This document shows positions 16,813 to 23,905 of a stretch of 64,000 nt of DNA, in pieces. Origin of the DNA: a virus. The translations under genes and the position numbers were made by a program. The DNA is taken from IMG/VR virus record IMGVR_UViG_3300036826_000357, positions 1 through 64,000 of that record; one strand, given 5' to 3'. Every line of letters begins with the position of its first letter. Position 1 is the stretch's first letter. The notes beneath the pieces were generated by a model that worked only from the letters and a program-made list of their open reading frames with translations, was not told where the DNA came from and made no database searches.

Positions 16813-17172
16813 CTAGCCAAGCTCACAATCCTCAAGCAACGTCTCGAACACATACGCGGGAACCATGATCCACAGCGCACCGTTCTTCAGCACTCCATCG
16901 TGACGGAATTCGATCCCGAAATAGGGATACTTTCCGAGCGCCATTGCTTCTCGCTCGATCTTCGCGAGTGCGGCGTGTTTCAGACGGTATTCCGACGCTG
17001 CCGTCCATTTCAACTCAGCCAGGAAGTGCCGGCGCTCGACATCCCCCCGCGCCATCGACTGATTGCCACTACCCGGTTGCCGCTTTCCCCCAACGTCCCG
17101 AGCATGACGCCGTTCCTGCCGCTTCGCAATACGTGCCGGTACGATGTCTCGATGTAAGTAGGTGCGTGGCAT
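16813..17172 (-). CDS. PD-(D/E)XK-type nuclease, putative resolvase
   Basis: 119 aa; the ATG at 17172 follows a TGAGGG site. The pattern GKRQPGSGNQ...GDV...HFLAELKWT places a conserved Asp (in GDV) and E-x-K (ELK) in the order of small PD-(D/E)XK enzymes related to archaeal-type resolvases and phage endonucleases. It is part of the recombination block; with RusA present its job may be different, for example nicking or debranching. Confidence 0.7.
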   Translation of the reverse strand: MPRTYLHRDIVPARIAKRQERRHARDVGGKRQPGSGNQSMARGDVERRHFLAELKWTAASEYRLKHAALAKIEREAMALGKYPYFGIEFRHDGVLKNGALWIMVPAYVFETLLEDCELG

Positions 17173-17270
17173 CAACCCTCACAGGACAGGTGGCCCAGCT
17201 TTGCGCAAGACCCTCTGCTTCCGCTCGCAGCATCCCCCAACTCACGTTGAGCCGGACCACCCTTCGGAAC

Positions 17271-17591
17271 TCAGGCAGCGTCTTCTTCCCCGCCAGTGCG
17301 GGTATCATCCTTGTCCAGCCAGCAATAGACTTCCCCTTGCGGTCCCTGCTGCGTCCGGACTCGATAGCCCTGGACACATTCCGGATGCCGCAACACGAAT
17401 CCGTTAATGGACGACATGACGCCACGCGGCGTCCGTCCACCCAGATTCGTCAGCCGTGCGCGCTTCCCCGTCCGGATGCACTGCTCGATCAACGCGCGCC
17501 ATTGCATCGAGATTGCCGTCATCCGTCGTGGCACTTCCGCCGCCTCCACCAGATCAAACTCCACCGGGGCCTTGCCCGAATGCTTCGCCAT
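17271..17591 (-). CDS. Winged-helix-like hypothetical protein
   Basis: 106 aa from the ATG at 17591, which has GAGGAGG upstream and overlaps the recA-like gene by 38 nt. A helical first half is followed by RTPRGVMSSINGFVLRH and a strand pair (YRVRTQQGPQGEVYCWL), the layout of a small winged helix. Function unknown; coupled to recA expression. Confidence 0.65.
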   Translation of the reverse strand: MAKHSGKAPVEFDLVEAAEVPRRMTAISMQWRALIEQCIRTGKRARLTNLGGRTPRGVMSSINGFVLRHPECVQGYRVRTQQGPQGEVYCWLDKDDTRTGGEEDAA

Positions 17592-18816
17592 CCGCCTCAT
17601 CCTCCTCAGAAAGAGTGTGCGGCACGCTTTGCGGAGCGTGCGCACGTTCAACAATCGCGAGTTGCGCCTTAGCAAAATCATCGCGGTTTTGCAACCAGGT
17701 TTCAGTTATTTCGGCTAACGTACGAAATTCCTTATCGCCGGCATACCAACCTGGCTTTTCGAGGCTCTTCCGAACGTACCCCGTCCGTTTGGCGAAGCCC
17801 ATCACGGCCCGAAAATCGTCTGATTCCCCCTTCCGCACCGCCTCGTAATCTTTCAGCGCCAACGTAAACTCGCCCTCCATCCCCGGTGGAGAGACCTTAC
17901 TGTACTGCACTTTAAAGCCCATGGTCACTGCTTGTGGCGGTCGGGATTTGTCGCTTCCCTCCCAATGAATCTCTTTCTGCCGCATGCGAATGACCACGCT
18001 GCTCCCGAAGAGTTGACCACGCCCTCCCGGCTCGACCATCGGAATACTATGACCGAAGCCTGTTACCTTCTCCCGAAGTTGATTAATCAGGAGCACAGTC
18101 GGCATGCGGCCTTGTCGGCGTCCTTCTTGTACTGCCGACACGACTTTCCGCATCATCTTGTTGACTAGTCTCGCCTGGAGCCCCTGCTGCCAATTCATCG
18201 CCGTATCTTCGATTTCGGTAGTCGGCGTCATCTGCGCGATCGAATCGAGAACAACAAACCCGACTTCGTTCGTACGCAAAACGGCATCGATGATGTCGAT
18301 TGCCTGCTCCGCAAATTCCGGGCGTCCCAAGTAGAAGCGATTCTCGTCTAAATCCACGCCCATCACTTCTGCCCATGCAGGATCGAACACCCCTTCGACA
18401 TCGATCCACACCACCATGGATTGCTCCGGCTGCGCACACTGGCACTGTTCCCGCCAGAGACAGCATCGAGAGCACAAGCGCTGATAGTTGGCACTCGCTT
18501 TGAGCGCCCCGGTCGATTTCCCACACCCCTTCTGCCCGGAGAGCAAGGAAATGCGCGCGGCAGGTAACCCACCGACCAGCGCGTAATCGAGTGGGAAGAT
18601 CCCGAACGGGATACGCGGAATCGCCAGCGACACCATCCCACGCGCCGGTACCAAGACGCCGGCCCCGTACTGCTTCTCCAGGTGCTGCCGAACCACCGCG
18701 AATGGAACAACCTCGGTGGGAGCGAGCTTCTTCTTCCCCTTCGGCTTCTTGTCCTCCGGAGGCGTGGGAAGTGGCGATTCGCCTATGAAGTCCGACGACG
18801 GCTCATCCGGCCACAT
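17554..18816 (-). CDS. RecA-like recombinase
   Basis: 420 aa; start 18816 has GGAGGGAG directly upstream. Walker A is GQKGCGKST (94-102), the catalytic Glu lies in DVEG (141), Walker B is FVVLDS (187-192), and a loop-2-like LLINQLREK (242-250) and GGRGQLFGSS follow. The core therefore fits RecA/UvsX strand-exchange proteins. A cysteine cluster CSRCCLWREQCQC (115-127) is inserted between Walker A and the catalytic Glu, as in phage RecA variants that may bind zinc. The N-terminus (1-60) is extra and the C-terminus acidic. Confidence 0.9.
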   Translation of the reverse strand: MWPDEPSSDFIGESPLPTPPEDKKPKGKKKLAPTEVVPFAVVRQHLEKQYGAGVLVPARGMVSLAIPRIPFGIFPLDYALVGGLPAARISLLSGQKGCGKSTGALKASANYQRLCSRCCLWREQCQCAQPEQSMVVWIDVEGVFDPAWAEVMGVDLDENRFYLGRPEFAEQAIDIIDAVLRTNEVGFVVLDSIAQMTPTTEIEDTAMNWQQGLQARLVNKMMRKVVSAVQEGRRQGRMPTVLLINQLREKVTGFGHSIPMVEPGGRGQLFGSSVVIRMRQKEIHWEGSDKSRPPQAVTMGFKVQYSKVSPPGMEGEFTLALKDYEAVRKGESDDFRAVMGFAKRTGYVRKSLEKPGWYAGDKEFRTLAEITETWLQNRDDFAKAQLAIVERAHAPQSVPHTLSEEDEADGEAFGQGPGGV

Positions 18817-19186
18817 GCTCCCTCCGCCGCTTCGCTTCCTCCGCCAACTCCGCTTGTTCCTTGATACAGCGATCCCCAACCCAGCGAGCGACGGCTTCGG
18901 CCGTCTGATCTACCTCAGCAACGTAACACGGCATCGAGAGAGAGACTTCGACCCGCGCCGAGTTGTAGTCACCCATGTTGATGGTGACTCCGTATTGATA
19001 CTTCACATAGGCAGGAGAGCCAATGAACGGGCGAATGGGAATCTTCCCAGACTCCGATTCCGGCTCTCGGTACGTAAACGATCGTTCGACATACCAGCGA
19101 CCGTCACGTTGCTCGACTCCCGCCGCCGTCATGAGATCCACGACGAGCACGGCCGATACCTGTGCCTCGCTCCCATCCATTCCCAT
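18803..19186 (-). CDS. Conserved phage protein next to recA
   Basis: 127 aa from the ATG at 19186 (alternative 19180). The run YQYGVTINMGDYNSARVEV with LSMPCYVAEVD and a helical tail recurs in phage replication regions, where proteins of this type are uncharacterised. It overlaps the recA-like gene (14 nt) and the HNH gene (83 nt). Probably soluble alpha/beta; role unknown. Confidence 0.75.
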   Translation of the reverse strand: MGMDGSEAQVSAVLVVDLMTAAGVEQRDGRWYVERSFTYREPESESGKIPIRPFIGSPAYVKYQYGVTINMGDYNSARVEVSLSMPCYVAEVDQTAEAVARWVGDRCIKEQAELAEEAKRRREHVAG

Positions 19187-19586
19187 TCTCCCGCCGCTCC
19201 TCAACCAACTCACCCCAGAACTTGATCTGCTGCTGATCGAGGAGCCGCCCCAAGGCATCCAATTGCAGCACCATGTCCTTCACCGTATCGAGATTGGAAA
19301 AACCGTATGTCAGCAACGCCAGACGGACGTTGCCGAGTCCGTCGAGCGCATCACGATGCACCCGCTCGCGATACTGCTCGACGGTTAAATGGCCCTTGCG
19401 CTGGTTACAGCTTCGACACGCCGCCACCAGGTTTTTGTATACCGACCGGCCATTGGCGACACGAGGCGTCAGGTGATCGAGGGTCAGAATCCGCCGGTCA
19501 TACTCCCGGAGACCACAATACCAACACCTACCGTCACTCTTGCCCCGAACCAGCCGACTCAGCCGCCTCCGCCCCCGGTGACTCAT
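19104..19586 (-). CDS. HNH endonuclease
   Basis: 160 aa. CWYC, then LTLDHLTPRVANG, then YKNLVAACRSCNQRKG give a complete HNH motif with a zinc-binding pair of CxxC. A helical C-terminus follows. It overlaps both neighbours, so it is unlikely to be a recent insertion; it may be a resident nuclease of the recombination block. Confidence 0.9.
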   Translation of the reverse strand: MSHRGRRRLSRLVRGKSDGRCWYCGLREYDRRILTLDHLTPRVANGRSVYKNLVAACRSCNQRKGHLTVEQYRERVHRDALDGLGNVRLALLTYGFSNLDTVKDMVLQLDALGRLLDQQQIKFWGELVEERRENGNGWERGTGIGRARRGSHDGGGSRAT

Positions 19587-20106
19587 GGCTCAAACCCTTC
19601 GGCATCTGCTTCCAGCGGAAATGTATCAGCCGCTGAAATACGATGAGTCGCGGATTCGCCTTCACAGCGGACTGGAGCCGGGCCAAACGAAAGCATTCGA
19701 TAATGGCCTTCGCCTGGTCCTCGGTGTAGAGCCTCCACTTCGCTGCTGTATGGTACGTTGGCTTCGGGAGAATCCCCTTCGCCTCCCACAGACAGAGCGT
19801 TTTTGTGGTTCGCCCCAGTGCAGCGGCTACTTCATTGATAAGGTACACGCGCACAGTCCGCACGACGCCCGTTGCATCATCATAAATCCCGAGCATGCGT
19901 GGCTGTCCCGGTTTCAAACGGATTATTGCAGCTTGCTCCTGCTTCCGTTCATTGTACCAGCGCATCGCACGTCGTTTGACAGCATTACGATACTCCGGAT
20001 CATTCGCGTATTTTTCCTTCCGATACTGGAGGAGATACGGCCGATTGTTCTGGTAATACTGCTTCTGATACCGCTGCTGGTCGGTAAGCTGCGTGGCAAT
20101 CTCCAT
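19534..20106 (-). CDS. MerR-like helix-turn-helix protein
   Basis: 190 aa. The N-terminal 55 residues are a basic, Tyr/Arg/Lys-rich helix, like those attached to phage HNH proteins. Residues about 87-135 form a MerR-type helix-turn-helix (YLINEVAAALGRTTKTLCLW...GILPKPTYH...YTEDQAKAI). No effector domain is present. Probably a small DNA-binding regulator or replication accessory. Confidence 0.8.
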   Translation of the reverse strand: MEIATQLTDQQRYQKQYYQNNRPYLLQYRKEKYANDPEYRNAVKRRAMRWYNERKQEQAAIIRLKPGQPRMLGIYDDATGVVRTVRVYLINEVAAALGRTTKTLCLWEAKGILPKPTYHTAAKWRLYTEDQAKAIIECFRLARLQSAVKANPRLIVFQRLIHFRWKQMPKGLSHESPGAEAAESAGSGQE

Positions 20107-20211
20107 CTAGTTCTCCCTGTATTAGCCCTCCCTTCAGCATCACTTTTCATGTCTCAACCCTTGCACGAGACTCTATCAACACGATCCCAATGGGCTTGTA
20201 GTGGTTTGGAC

Positions 20212-20400
20212 TCAACAATCATTCCGTTGCAGCCATCGCTGCCGACATTCCACACAGTCCAAATGACTGTGCACCAGATCATATAACGGACACTTCTCCG
20301 AGCCAATACAGCGAAATGCCTGAAATTGCGAGACTTGCGCCGGCCCCCGACACTTCGGACACGGCTGATCGAGGATGCTGAATCCCAACTGCTCCATCAC
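20212..20400 (-). CDS. Small zinc-ribbon protein
   Basis: 62 aa with CPKC, a CIGSEKC pair and CVEC plus His residues: two metal sites are likely. ATGA overlap with the upstream gene couples their translation. Function unknown. Confidence 0.7.
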   Translation of the reverse strand: MMEQLGFSILDQPCPKCRGPAQVSQFQAFRCIGSEKCPLYDLVHSHLDCVECRQRWLQRNDC

Positions 20401-21146
20401 TCGTCATCGGGCCACGGGGCATCATCCGGCGGGGGCTCCGGCTGCTCCGATCCATTCACCGGCTCCGGCTGCGGAGGAGGAGGAGCGACCGATCCGCGCG
20501 ACATCCGCCGGACCAGGCGATGCATGTCTCCCTGCGGTAAGGGCGCGAGGACGGTCTTGTAGTCGTACGCCTTCAGGTAGTCGGCCGGCTTCATGTCGCG
20601 GAGAAACGCTAGATACTCCTTGGCACCGGCTGGACTACCAAATTTCGCCAGGATGTCGACCTTCTCCTCGAAGTCAAACTGCGAGCCGGTCGAGAGATCC
20701 TTATCGGTCCCGCGCGTTATCTCGTAGATCGCGCCGGTCAATCCATCACGTTTGATCGCCTGCGACCCCAGGATTGGCATCGCCTTCTTCCGAATGGGAA
20801 ACAATTCCCGGCCGAACCGATGCTTGACTCCCTTCCCATCTGTCCACTCCCGCAGATTCCCAATCGTGATGTAGGAGACAAACTCGGGATCGCTCCCATA
20901 GTCGCAGAACGCGCAGTCATACCCAAACTCGGTCGAGCAGGTAAACCAGTTCCGCCAACTGCCATCCAGGTAAAAGTGATGCTCATTGACACCGAAGGGC
21001 GCGATTACCCAATCGGTATCGAGAATGACGAGTCGCCCACTCGTACCGGGTCTGAGCCAGAAGCGGCGAATCATGCGGCGCTTATGCCCGCTCTTCGCTG
21101 CCGCTTCCTGATTCGCTGACCAACCTGACTTGTACCAGCCCATCAC
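20397..21146 (-). CDS. Putative gp32-like single-stranded DNA-binding protein
   Basis: 249 aa. RRFWLRPGTSGRLVILD near the N-terminus followed by a zinc-type pattern (HHFYLDGSWRNWFTC...CAFC) resembles a family of phage proteins annotated as ssDNA-binding, with an OB-like core and zinc. The C-terminus is proline-rich and ends acidic (PPDDAPWPDDE), as in SSB-type partners. An SSB is also encoded at 15101, so this one may act in replication and the other in recombination. The assignment is tentative. Confidence 0.7.
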   Translation of the reverse strand: MMGWYKSGWSANQEAAAKSGHKRRMIRRFWLRPGTSGRLVILDTDWVIAPFGVNEHHFYLDGSWRNWFTCSTEFGYDCAFCDYGSDPEFVSYITIGNLREWTDGKGVKHRFGRELFPIRKKAMPILGSQAIKRDGLTGAIYEITRGTDKDLSTGSQFDFEEKVDILAKFGSPAGAKEYLAFLRDMKPADYLKAYDYKTVLAPLPQGDMHRLVRRMSRGSVAPPPPQPEPVNGSEQPEPPPDDAPWPDDE

Positions 21147-21155
21147 CGCCTCTTT

Positions 21156-21605
21156 TCAGGCGACCGCTGGCTTTTGCTCCGTCGTCTCCGCGAGTGTCTT
21201 TTTCCGGTCGCCGATCTTCAGCGTTGTATCGCGTTTCGTGTGCTCTTGACAGTGCCGATCGTACAACGTCTTCGTCAGCACCGCTTTGGCACGGCCGAGT
21301 GGCACTTCGGCAATGGAAAAGAACACTGCCGAATCGCACGCCTCGTCCTTGTAGAGCGCTTCCGCATCAATGGCATGGAAATGCTCATGTTCAAGGATCG
21401 CGGTATGCTTCTCGCCGAGCACCAGGACATCGGCTCCCTTCTCGGCAAAGAGCAACGGCTCCAACTGCGCTCGCGCCTCGTCGTAGGCTTTCTTCGCGGT
21501 AGACGCCGCAATGCGCAGTGCGCCAGCCCGATCAATCAGGGTGGCAAGCAGCTTGTCGGTGTTTACTCTGGCACGCTTCTTCGATGGTGTATCCTTCCGG
21601 CTCAT
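21156..21605 (-). CDS. Conserved hypothetical helical protein
   Basis: 149 aa from the ATG at 21605 (GGGAGGTAAC upstream; ATGA overlap with the preceding gene). A basic start is followed by helices (AYDEARAQLEPLL) and a strand region. Similar small proteins occur beside phage ssDNA-binding genes; function unknown. Confidence 0.75.
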   Translation of the reverse strand: MSRKDTPSKKRARVNTDKLLATLIDRAGALRIAASTAKKAYDEARAQLEPLLFAEKGADVLVLGEKHTAILEHEHFHAIDAEALYKDEACDSAVFFSIAEVPLGRAKAVLTKTLYDRHCQEHTKRDTTLKIGDRKKTLAETTEQKPAVA

Positions 21606-22063
21606 GTTACCTCCCAGCACTCCAACGGCACGCCCCAGCGTTTGCCGATTCCGGCATCGTACCAATGCCCCGCATCGCGTGCCGTCTGGAACGATGTGCG
21701 GTAGACCCGATTCGCTACTCGGTCGACCATTTCGAGGTACTGAATGTGACGACCCAACGGGCCGCACAACTGCTCCCACAGATCGGCTTGGAAGGTAACC
21801 AGCCGCTCCTTCCAGTAGATGAAATCCTCGGCTTCGCCGCCCCCCTGATAGAGATGAGCACTCGAATCGATGTACCCACATTGCGCCATATGTCGGCTCC
21901 TTGGCTTCCGCGCCTGCACTGGTATCGTGTACCGATGGTCGAGCACCGTGCCGGCTCGTTGTGCGCCCGGGACAGGAACACGGATCGGCGGGATCGGTGC
22001 AGCCGGCGGGATCGGTGCCGGCAGCATCCCCGGGAACACGCCCTGCTCATCGTCGCGCTTCAT
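21602..22063 (-). CDS. Hypothetical protein behind a regulated leader
   Basis: 153 aa from the ATG at 22063. No ribosome site of its own is visible; instead the ATG overlaps the stop of a 10-codon upstream frame (22060-22092), so initiation is probably coupled to it. The protein has a proline-rich start (GMLPAPIPPAAPIPPIRVPV) and a helical, aromatic-rich C-terminus. No family is recognised. Its message starts behind a nested hairpin and an 18-bp palindrome, implying regulation. Confidence 0.7.
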   Translation of the reverse strand: MKRDDEQGVFPGMLPAPIPPAAPIPPIRVPVPGAQRAGTVLDHRYTIPVQARKPRSRHMAQCGYIDSSAHLYQGGGEAEDFIYWKERLVTFQADLWEQLCGPLGRHIQYLEMVDRVANRVYRTSFQTARDAGHWYDAGIGKRWGVPLECWEVT

Positions 22064-22092
22064 AAATTTGACCACGTGGTCAAATCAGCCAT
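22060..22092 (-). CDS. Ten-codon upstream ORF (leader peptide candidate)
   Basis: The frame MADLTTWSNL ends in TGA that overlaps the ATG of the next gene (ATGA). Its possible ribosome site, AAGGGAG at 22104-22110, lies inside the right arm of the nested hairpin, 11 nt from the start. This arrangement would make translation of the main gene depend on opening the hairpin. Inference from layout only. Confidence 0.35.
   Translation of the reverse strand: MADLTTWSNL
22067..22084. repeat. 18-bp palindrome TTTGACCACGTGGTCAAA, copy 1
   Basis: A perfect palindrome with a CACGTG centre, 3 nt before the ATG at 22063. Identical copies are at 38303-38320 and 48160-48177. It probably binds a dimeric protein. 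It also folds into the coding sequence of the leader ORF. Confidence 0.7.
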
Positions 22093-22180
22093 GACGGCTC
22101 AGACTCCCTTTCCTGATCGGCAGACGGCAAAGCCCCCGACCAGGAATCCAAGGGTTAGGAGTCAAAACCGTCATGGCTGA
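22085..22180 (-). promoter_or_regulatory. Nested inverted repeat, structured 5' leader
   Basis: Three stacked stems form one long rod: TCAGCCATGACGG (22085-22097) pairs perfectly with 22168-22180; GACTCC (22102-22107) with 22158-22163; TCCTGATCGG (22111-22120) with 22136-22145, where the single mismatch becomes a G-U pair only in the minus-strand RNA. The wobble fits an RNA read leftward into the gene at 22063. The ribosome-site-like AAGGGAG is inside the stem. It may be a cis-regulatory RNA or a thermosensor. Confidence 0.6.
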
Positions 22181-22189
22181 CTCGACCAA

Positions 22190-22226
22190 AGAAGAAGGCC
22201 CCCACGGGGGATCCATGGGAGCCTTC
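22190..22226 (-). terminator. Rho-independent terminator-like hairpin
   Basis: Read leftward: GAAGGC then CCCA pair with TGGG then GCCTTC (one mismatch), followed by TTCTTT. It lies about 110-150 nt downstream of the promoter at 22344-22372. Confidence 0.5.
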
Positions 22227-22337
22227 TCCGGGTGCGCCCGGTCTCGCGCGAACACTGGACGCGGTTTACCTGTAGGACAGGATCGGCCATCTGAGAGGGG
22301 GATCTCATTGGCAGACAGCCAGCACCACCCCACATCA
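22190..22337 (-). ncRNA. Candidate small RNA between promoter and terminator
   Basis: A strong promoter just after the stop of the 22376 gene and a terminator-like hairpin about 150 nt further define a short transcript with no convincing reading frame. Several small hairpins are predictable (CCTGT/ACAGG, CCGGG/CCCGG, TGGC/GCCA). Alternatively it is the first part of a long leader for the gene at 22063, with the hairpin acting as an attenuator. Confidence 0.35.
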
Positions 22338-22343
22338 CCGCTG

Positions 22344-22372
22344 GGTATAGCCGGTCATTCCCTCTTTGTCAA
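22344..22372 (-). promoter_or_regulatory. Promoter of the TTGACAAAR family
   Basis: -35 TTGACA at 22367-22372, 17-bp spacer, -10 TATACC at 22344-22349. It starts 4 bp before the stop codon of the upstream gene and points leftward into 22064-22343. Confidence 0.65.
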
Positions 22373-22375
22373 CGG

Positions 22376-23218
22376 TTAGATGCGGGGCGTCATTGGCTCG
22401 AAGTCGAACTTCTCGCCGCTCCGGCAGGGCCAGAAGACGTGCTCGAACAGATCCTTCGAGACGGTGTAAACCTCGTCGTAGTCGTCGCCGGGATTGATCT
22501 TCGTGTAGCAGGCAGCGACGCGCTGCGGCAGTCCGTCGTGCAGATTCAGATCGATCATGGTCGAGCAGACATCGCACGCCACCCACGCGCCCTTCGGCAT
22601 GAACGGCCGGCGCGACTTCGACGCAGCCGGCGTGTACGGCTCCGTCTGATTCACCGGATACCGCCACCGTGGTGCCGTGCTGTGACAGAAGTCACAGGAT
22701 GGACCGGACGGACGGACTTGACCGACCACTCTGGCGCTGCCACCGGCCGCTTCCACTTCGGCAACCATGCCGGCGCACTCCGAGCCATGTACCAGCCGAA
22801 GCTCGATCTGAAACGGCGCGAGATTCGTGTCGGGTACGGCGACTTCGTAGCGTCCCTGATCGTCATCGAGGAGCGAGACCGTCACTTTCCCGCGTGTCAC
22901 CGCCAGTGCCAGTGCGGTCACGAAATGACCGGTTGCCTTCGCTTCCTTCCGACCTTCGGCAGCAGGAAGATGCTCCGATGCCTGGAGCAGAACGGAACTG
23001 ACGGCAAGTAGTTGCACGACGAACTTGCAGACATCCATGTCGAGCTTGTCGACTTCCACCCGCAAGGCATCCATATCGATGGTTCCCGGGGGCCGGATGG
23101 TGGCAAAGAGCCAGGCCCGCCAGAAATTGAAGTTCTCCGGCGAGCATTGTGCGATCTTGAATACGAGTCCCTGATTCTCATCTGAGACTATCTCAGCAGC
23201 CACTACTTCTTCAGCCAT
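22376..23218 (-). CDS. Hypothetical protein with two CxxC pairs
   Basis: 280 aa. A helical first half contains DALRVEVDKLDMDVCKFVVQ; a strand-rich middle contains KVTVSLLDDDQGRYEVAV; CDFC and CDVC lie about 40 residues apart and would make one zinc site. No known family. It is expressed from its own promoter (23348-23376) with a 122-nt structured leader. GAGGAA lies 12 nt before the ATG, and a 4-codon frame (MIYG) ends over the start codon. Confidence 0.8.
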   Translation of the reverse strand: MAEEVVAAEIVSDENQGLVFKIAQCSPENFNFWRAWLFATIRPPGTIDMDALRVEVDKLDMDVCKFVVQLLAVSSVLLQASEHLPAAEGRKEAKATGHFVTALALAVTRGKVTVSLLDDDQGRYEVAVPDTNLAPFQIELRLVHGSECAGMVAEVEAAGGSARVVGQVRPSGPSCDFCHSTAPRWRYPVNQTEPYTPAASKSRRPFMPKGAWVACDVCSTMIDLNLHDGLPQRVAACYTKINPGDDYDEVYTVSKDLFEHVFWPCRSGEKFDFEPMTPRI

Positions 23219-23341
23219 AAATCATACGATTCCTCGACTTTCTTTTGGGTTAGGAGAAGGGGCCGGGAGCACCGCCGCGCACTGTGGTGACGCCAGATCG
23301 TCGGCGGCAAGTGGACTGGCGGATACTTACGCTCCCGGCCC
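23219..23341 (-). promoter_or_regulatory. Structured 5' leader, riboswitch-like
   Basis: The predicted transcript start falls at about 23341. Its first 11 nt (GGGCCGGGAGC) pair perfectly with 23260-23270, closing a loop of 60 nt. Inside, CGCCAG (23316-23321) pairs with CTGGCG (23291-23296), and that hairpin's loop holds CCGCC (23303-23307), which can pair with GGCGG (23272-23276), giving a possible pseudoknot. A helix closed by the very 5' end of the RNA, with a pseudoknot inside, is the shape of many riboswitches. No known class is recognised. Confidence 0.5.
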
Positions 23342-23536
23342 GGAGGTAGGATAGCGACGCGGTGATTCTTTGTCAAGCCTGGTGTGGTTGAACGGAGCCC
23401 GTACCCGGAGCCAGCGCTCCAGCCGGCGCGGCTCGCGCGTCTCGGCATGGGCAGCGACGCGGACCCGGCGGGCGATGTACTTCAGCCCAGCCGGCGTACC
23501 GAGCCAGGCACGAAACTGCTGCACGATCGGCTCCAT
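23327..23536 (-). CDS. Small basic protein, possibly leaderless
   Basis: 69 aa. The ATG lies 8 nt after a -10 box, so the message would begin at or next to the start codon. The sequence is basic (YIARRVRVAAHAETREPRRL). Its last 17 codons coincide with the next promoter, which lowers confidence that the whole frame is coding. Function unknown. Confidence 0.5.
   Translation of the reverse strand: MEPIVQQFRAWLGTPAGLKYIARRVRVAAHAETREPRRLERWLRVRAPFNHTRLDKESPRRYPTSGPGA
23348..23376 (-). promoter_or_regulatory. Promoter of the TTGACAAAR family
   Basis: -35 TTGACA at 23371-23376, 17-bp spacer, -10 TATCCT at 23348-23353. It drives the structured leader and the gene at 22376-23218 and lies inside the 3' end of the small frame 23327-23536. 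Confidence 0.65.
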
Positions 23537-23544
23537 GATGGAGC

Positions 23545-23573
23545 TAATCAGCGCCTGGATAGCCCTTTGTCAA
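23545..23573 (-). promoter_or_regulatory. Promoter of the TTGACAAAR family
   Basis: -35 TTGACA at 23568-23573, 17-bp spacer, -10 TGATTA at 23545-23550. It lies directly after the terminator at 23583-23634, so it restarts transcription. Confidence 0.55.
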
Positions 23574-23582
23574 GGTCCGCGC

Positions 23583-23634
23583 AAAAGAAAAAGCCCGGTC
23601 CGGCTGGAAGTTCGCACCTTCCAGCGAGACCGGG
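23583..23634 (-). terminator. Strong rho-independent terminator
   Basis: Leftward reading: CCCGGTC pairs with GACCGGG and an inner GCTGGAAG with CTTCCAGC, separated by a 2x2 internal loop, with a 7-nt loop and a tail of CTTTTTCTTTT. It ends the transcript carrying the RHH gene. Confidence 0.85.
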
Positions 23635-23668
23635 CGGGTAGGGGGACCACGTGGCCGAGTGGGGCCGT

Positions 23669-23905
23669 CTACGACGGTTCAAGCCTGACGCGACCAGGAT
23701 CGGCTGTCAAGCGCGCATGTTTCACGCCGGGCTCTTTCAACTCCGGCACACCGTCCCGGGCGATCTTCTCGCGTAACGCATCAATGATAAACTGCTGGAT
23801 GGTCGTCTCGTTTTCTGCCGCCATCACCCGCACCTGTTGATAGAGCACCCGGGGAATGTGCGCACTGGTGGGTTGCGTCGGGCCATTACGCCGCTGTCTC
23901 ACCAT
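23669..23905 (-). CDS. Ribbon-helix-helix protein (CopG/Arc-like)
   Basis: 78 aa; GGAGAAG precedes the ATG at 23905. SAHIPRVLYQQVRVMAAENE and TTIQQFIIDALREKIARDG form one strand and two helices, the RHH fold, and bind DNA as dimers. A basic start and a free C-terminal tail complete it. It is the last gene before the terminator and overlaps its upstream neighbour by 20 nt. It could be a phage repressor or an orphan antitoxin; no toxin-like gene is adjacent. Confidence 0.8.
   Translation of the reverse strand: MVRQRRNGPTQPTSAHIPRVLYQQVRVMAAENETTIQQFIIDALREKIARDGVPELKEPGVKHARLTADPGRVRLEPS

Noticed and set aside
18803-19258. Longer start for the gene next to recA (to 19258)
   Set aside because: The extra residues overlap the HNH gene and are Ser/Arg-rich; the shorter start has a GGGAGA site.
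22085-22333. 82-codon minus frame in the 22.1-22.3 kb gap
   Set aside because: Its composition is not protein-like and it runs through the nested hairpin and terminator; no good start signal.
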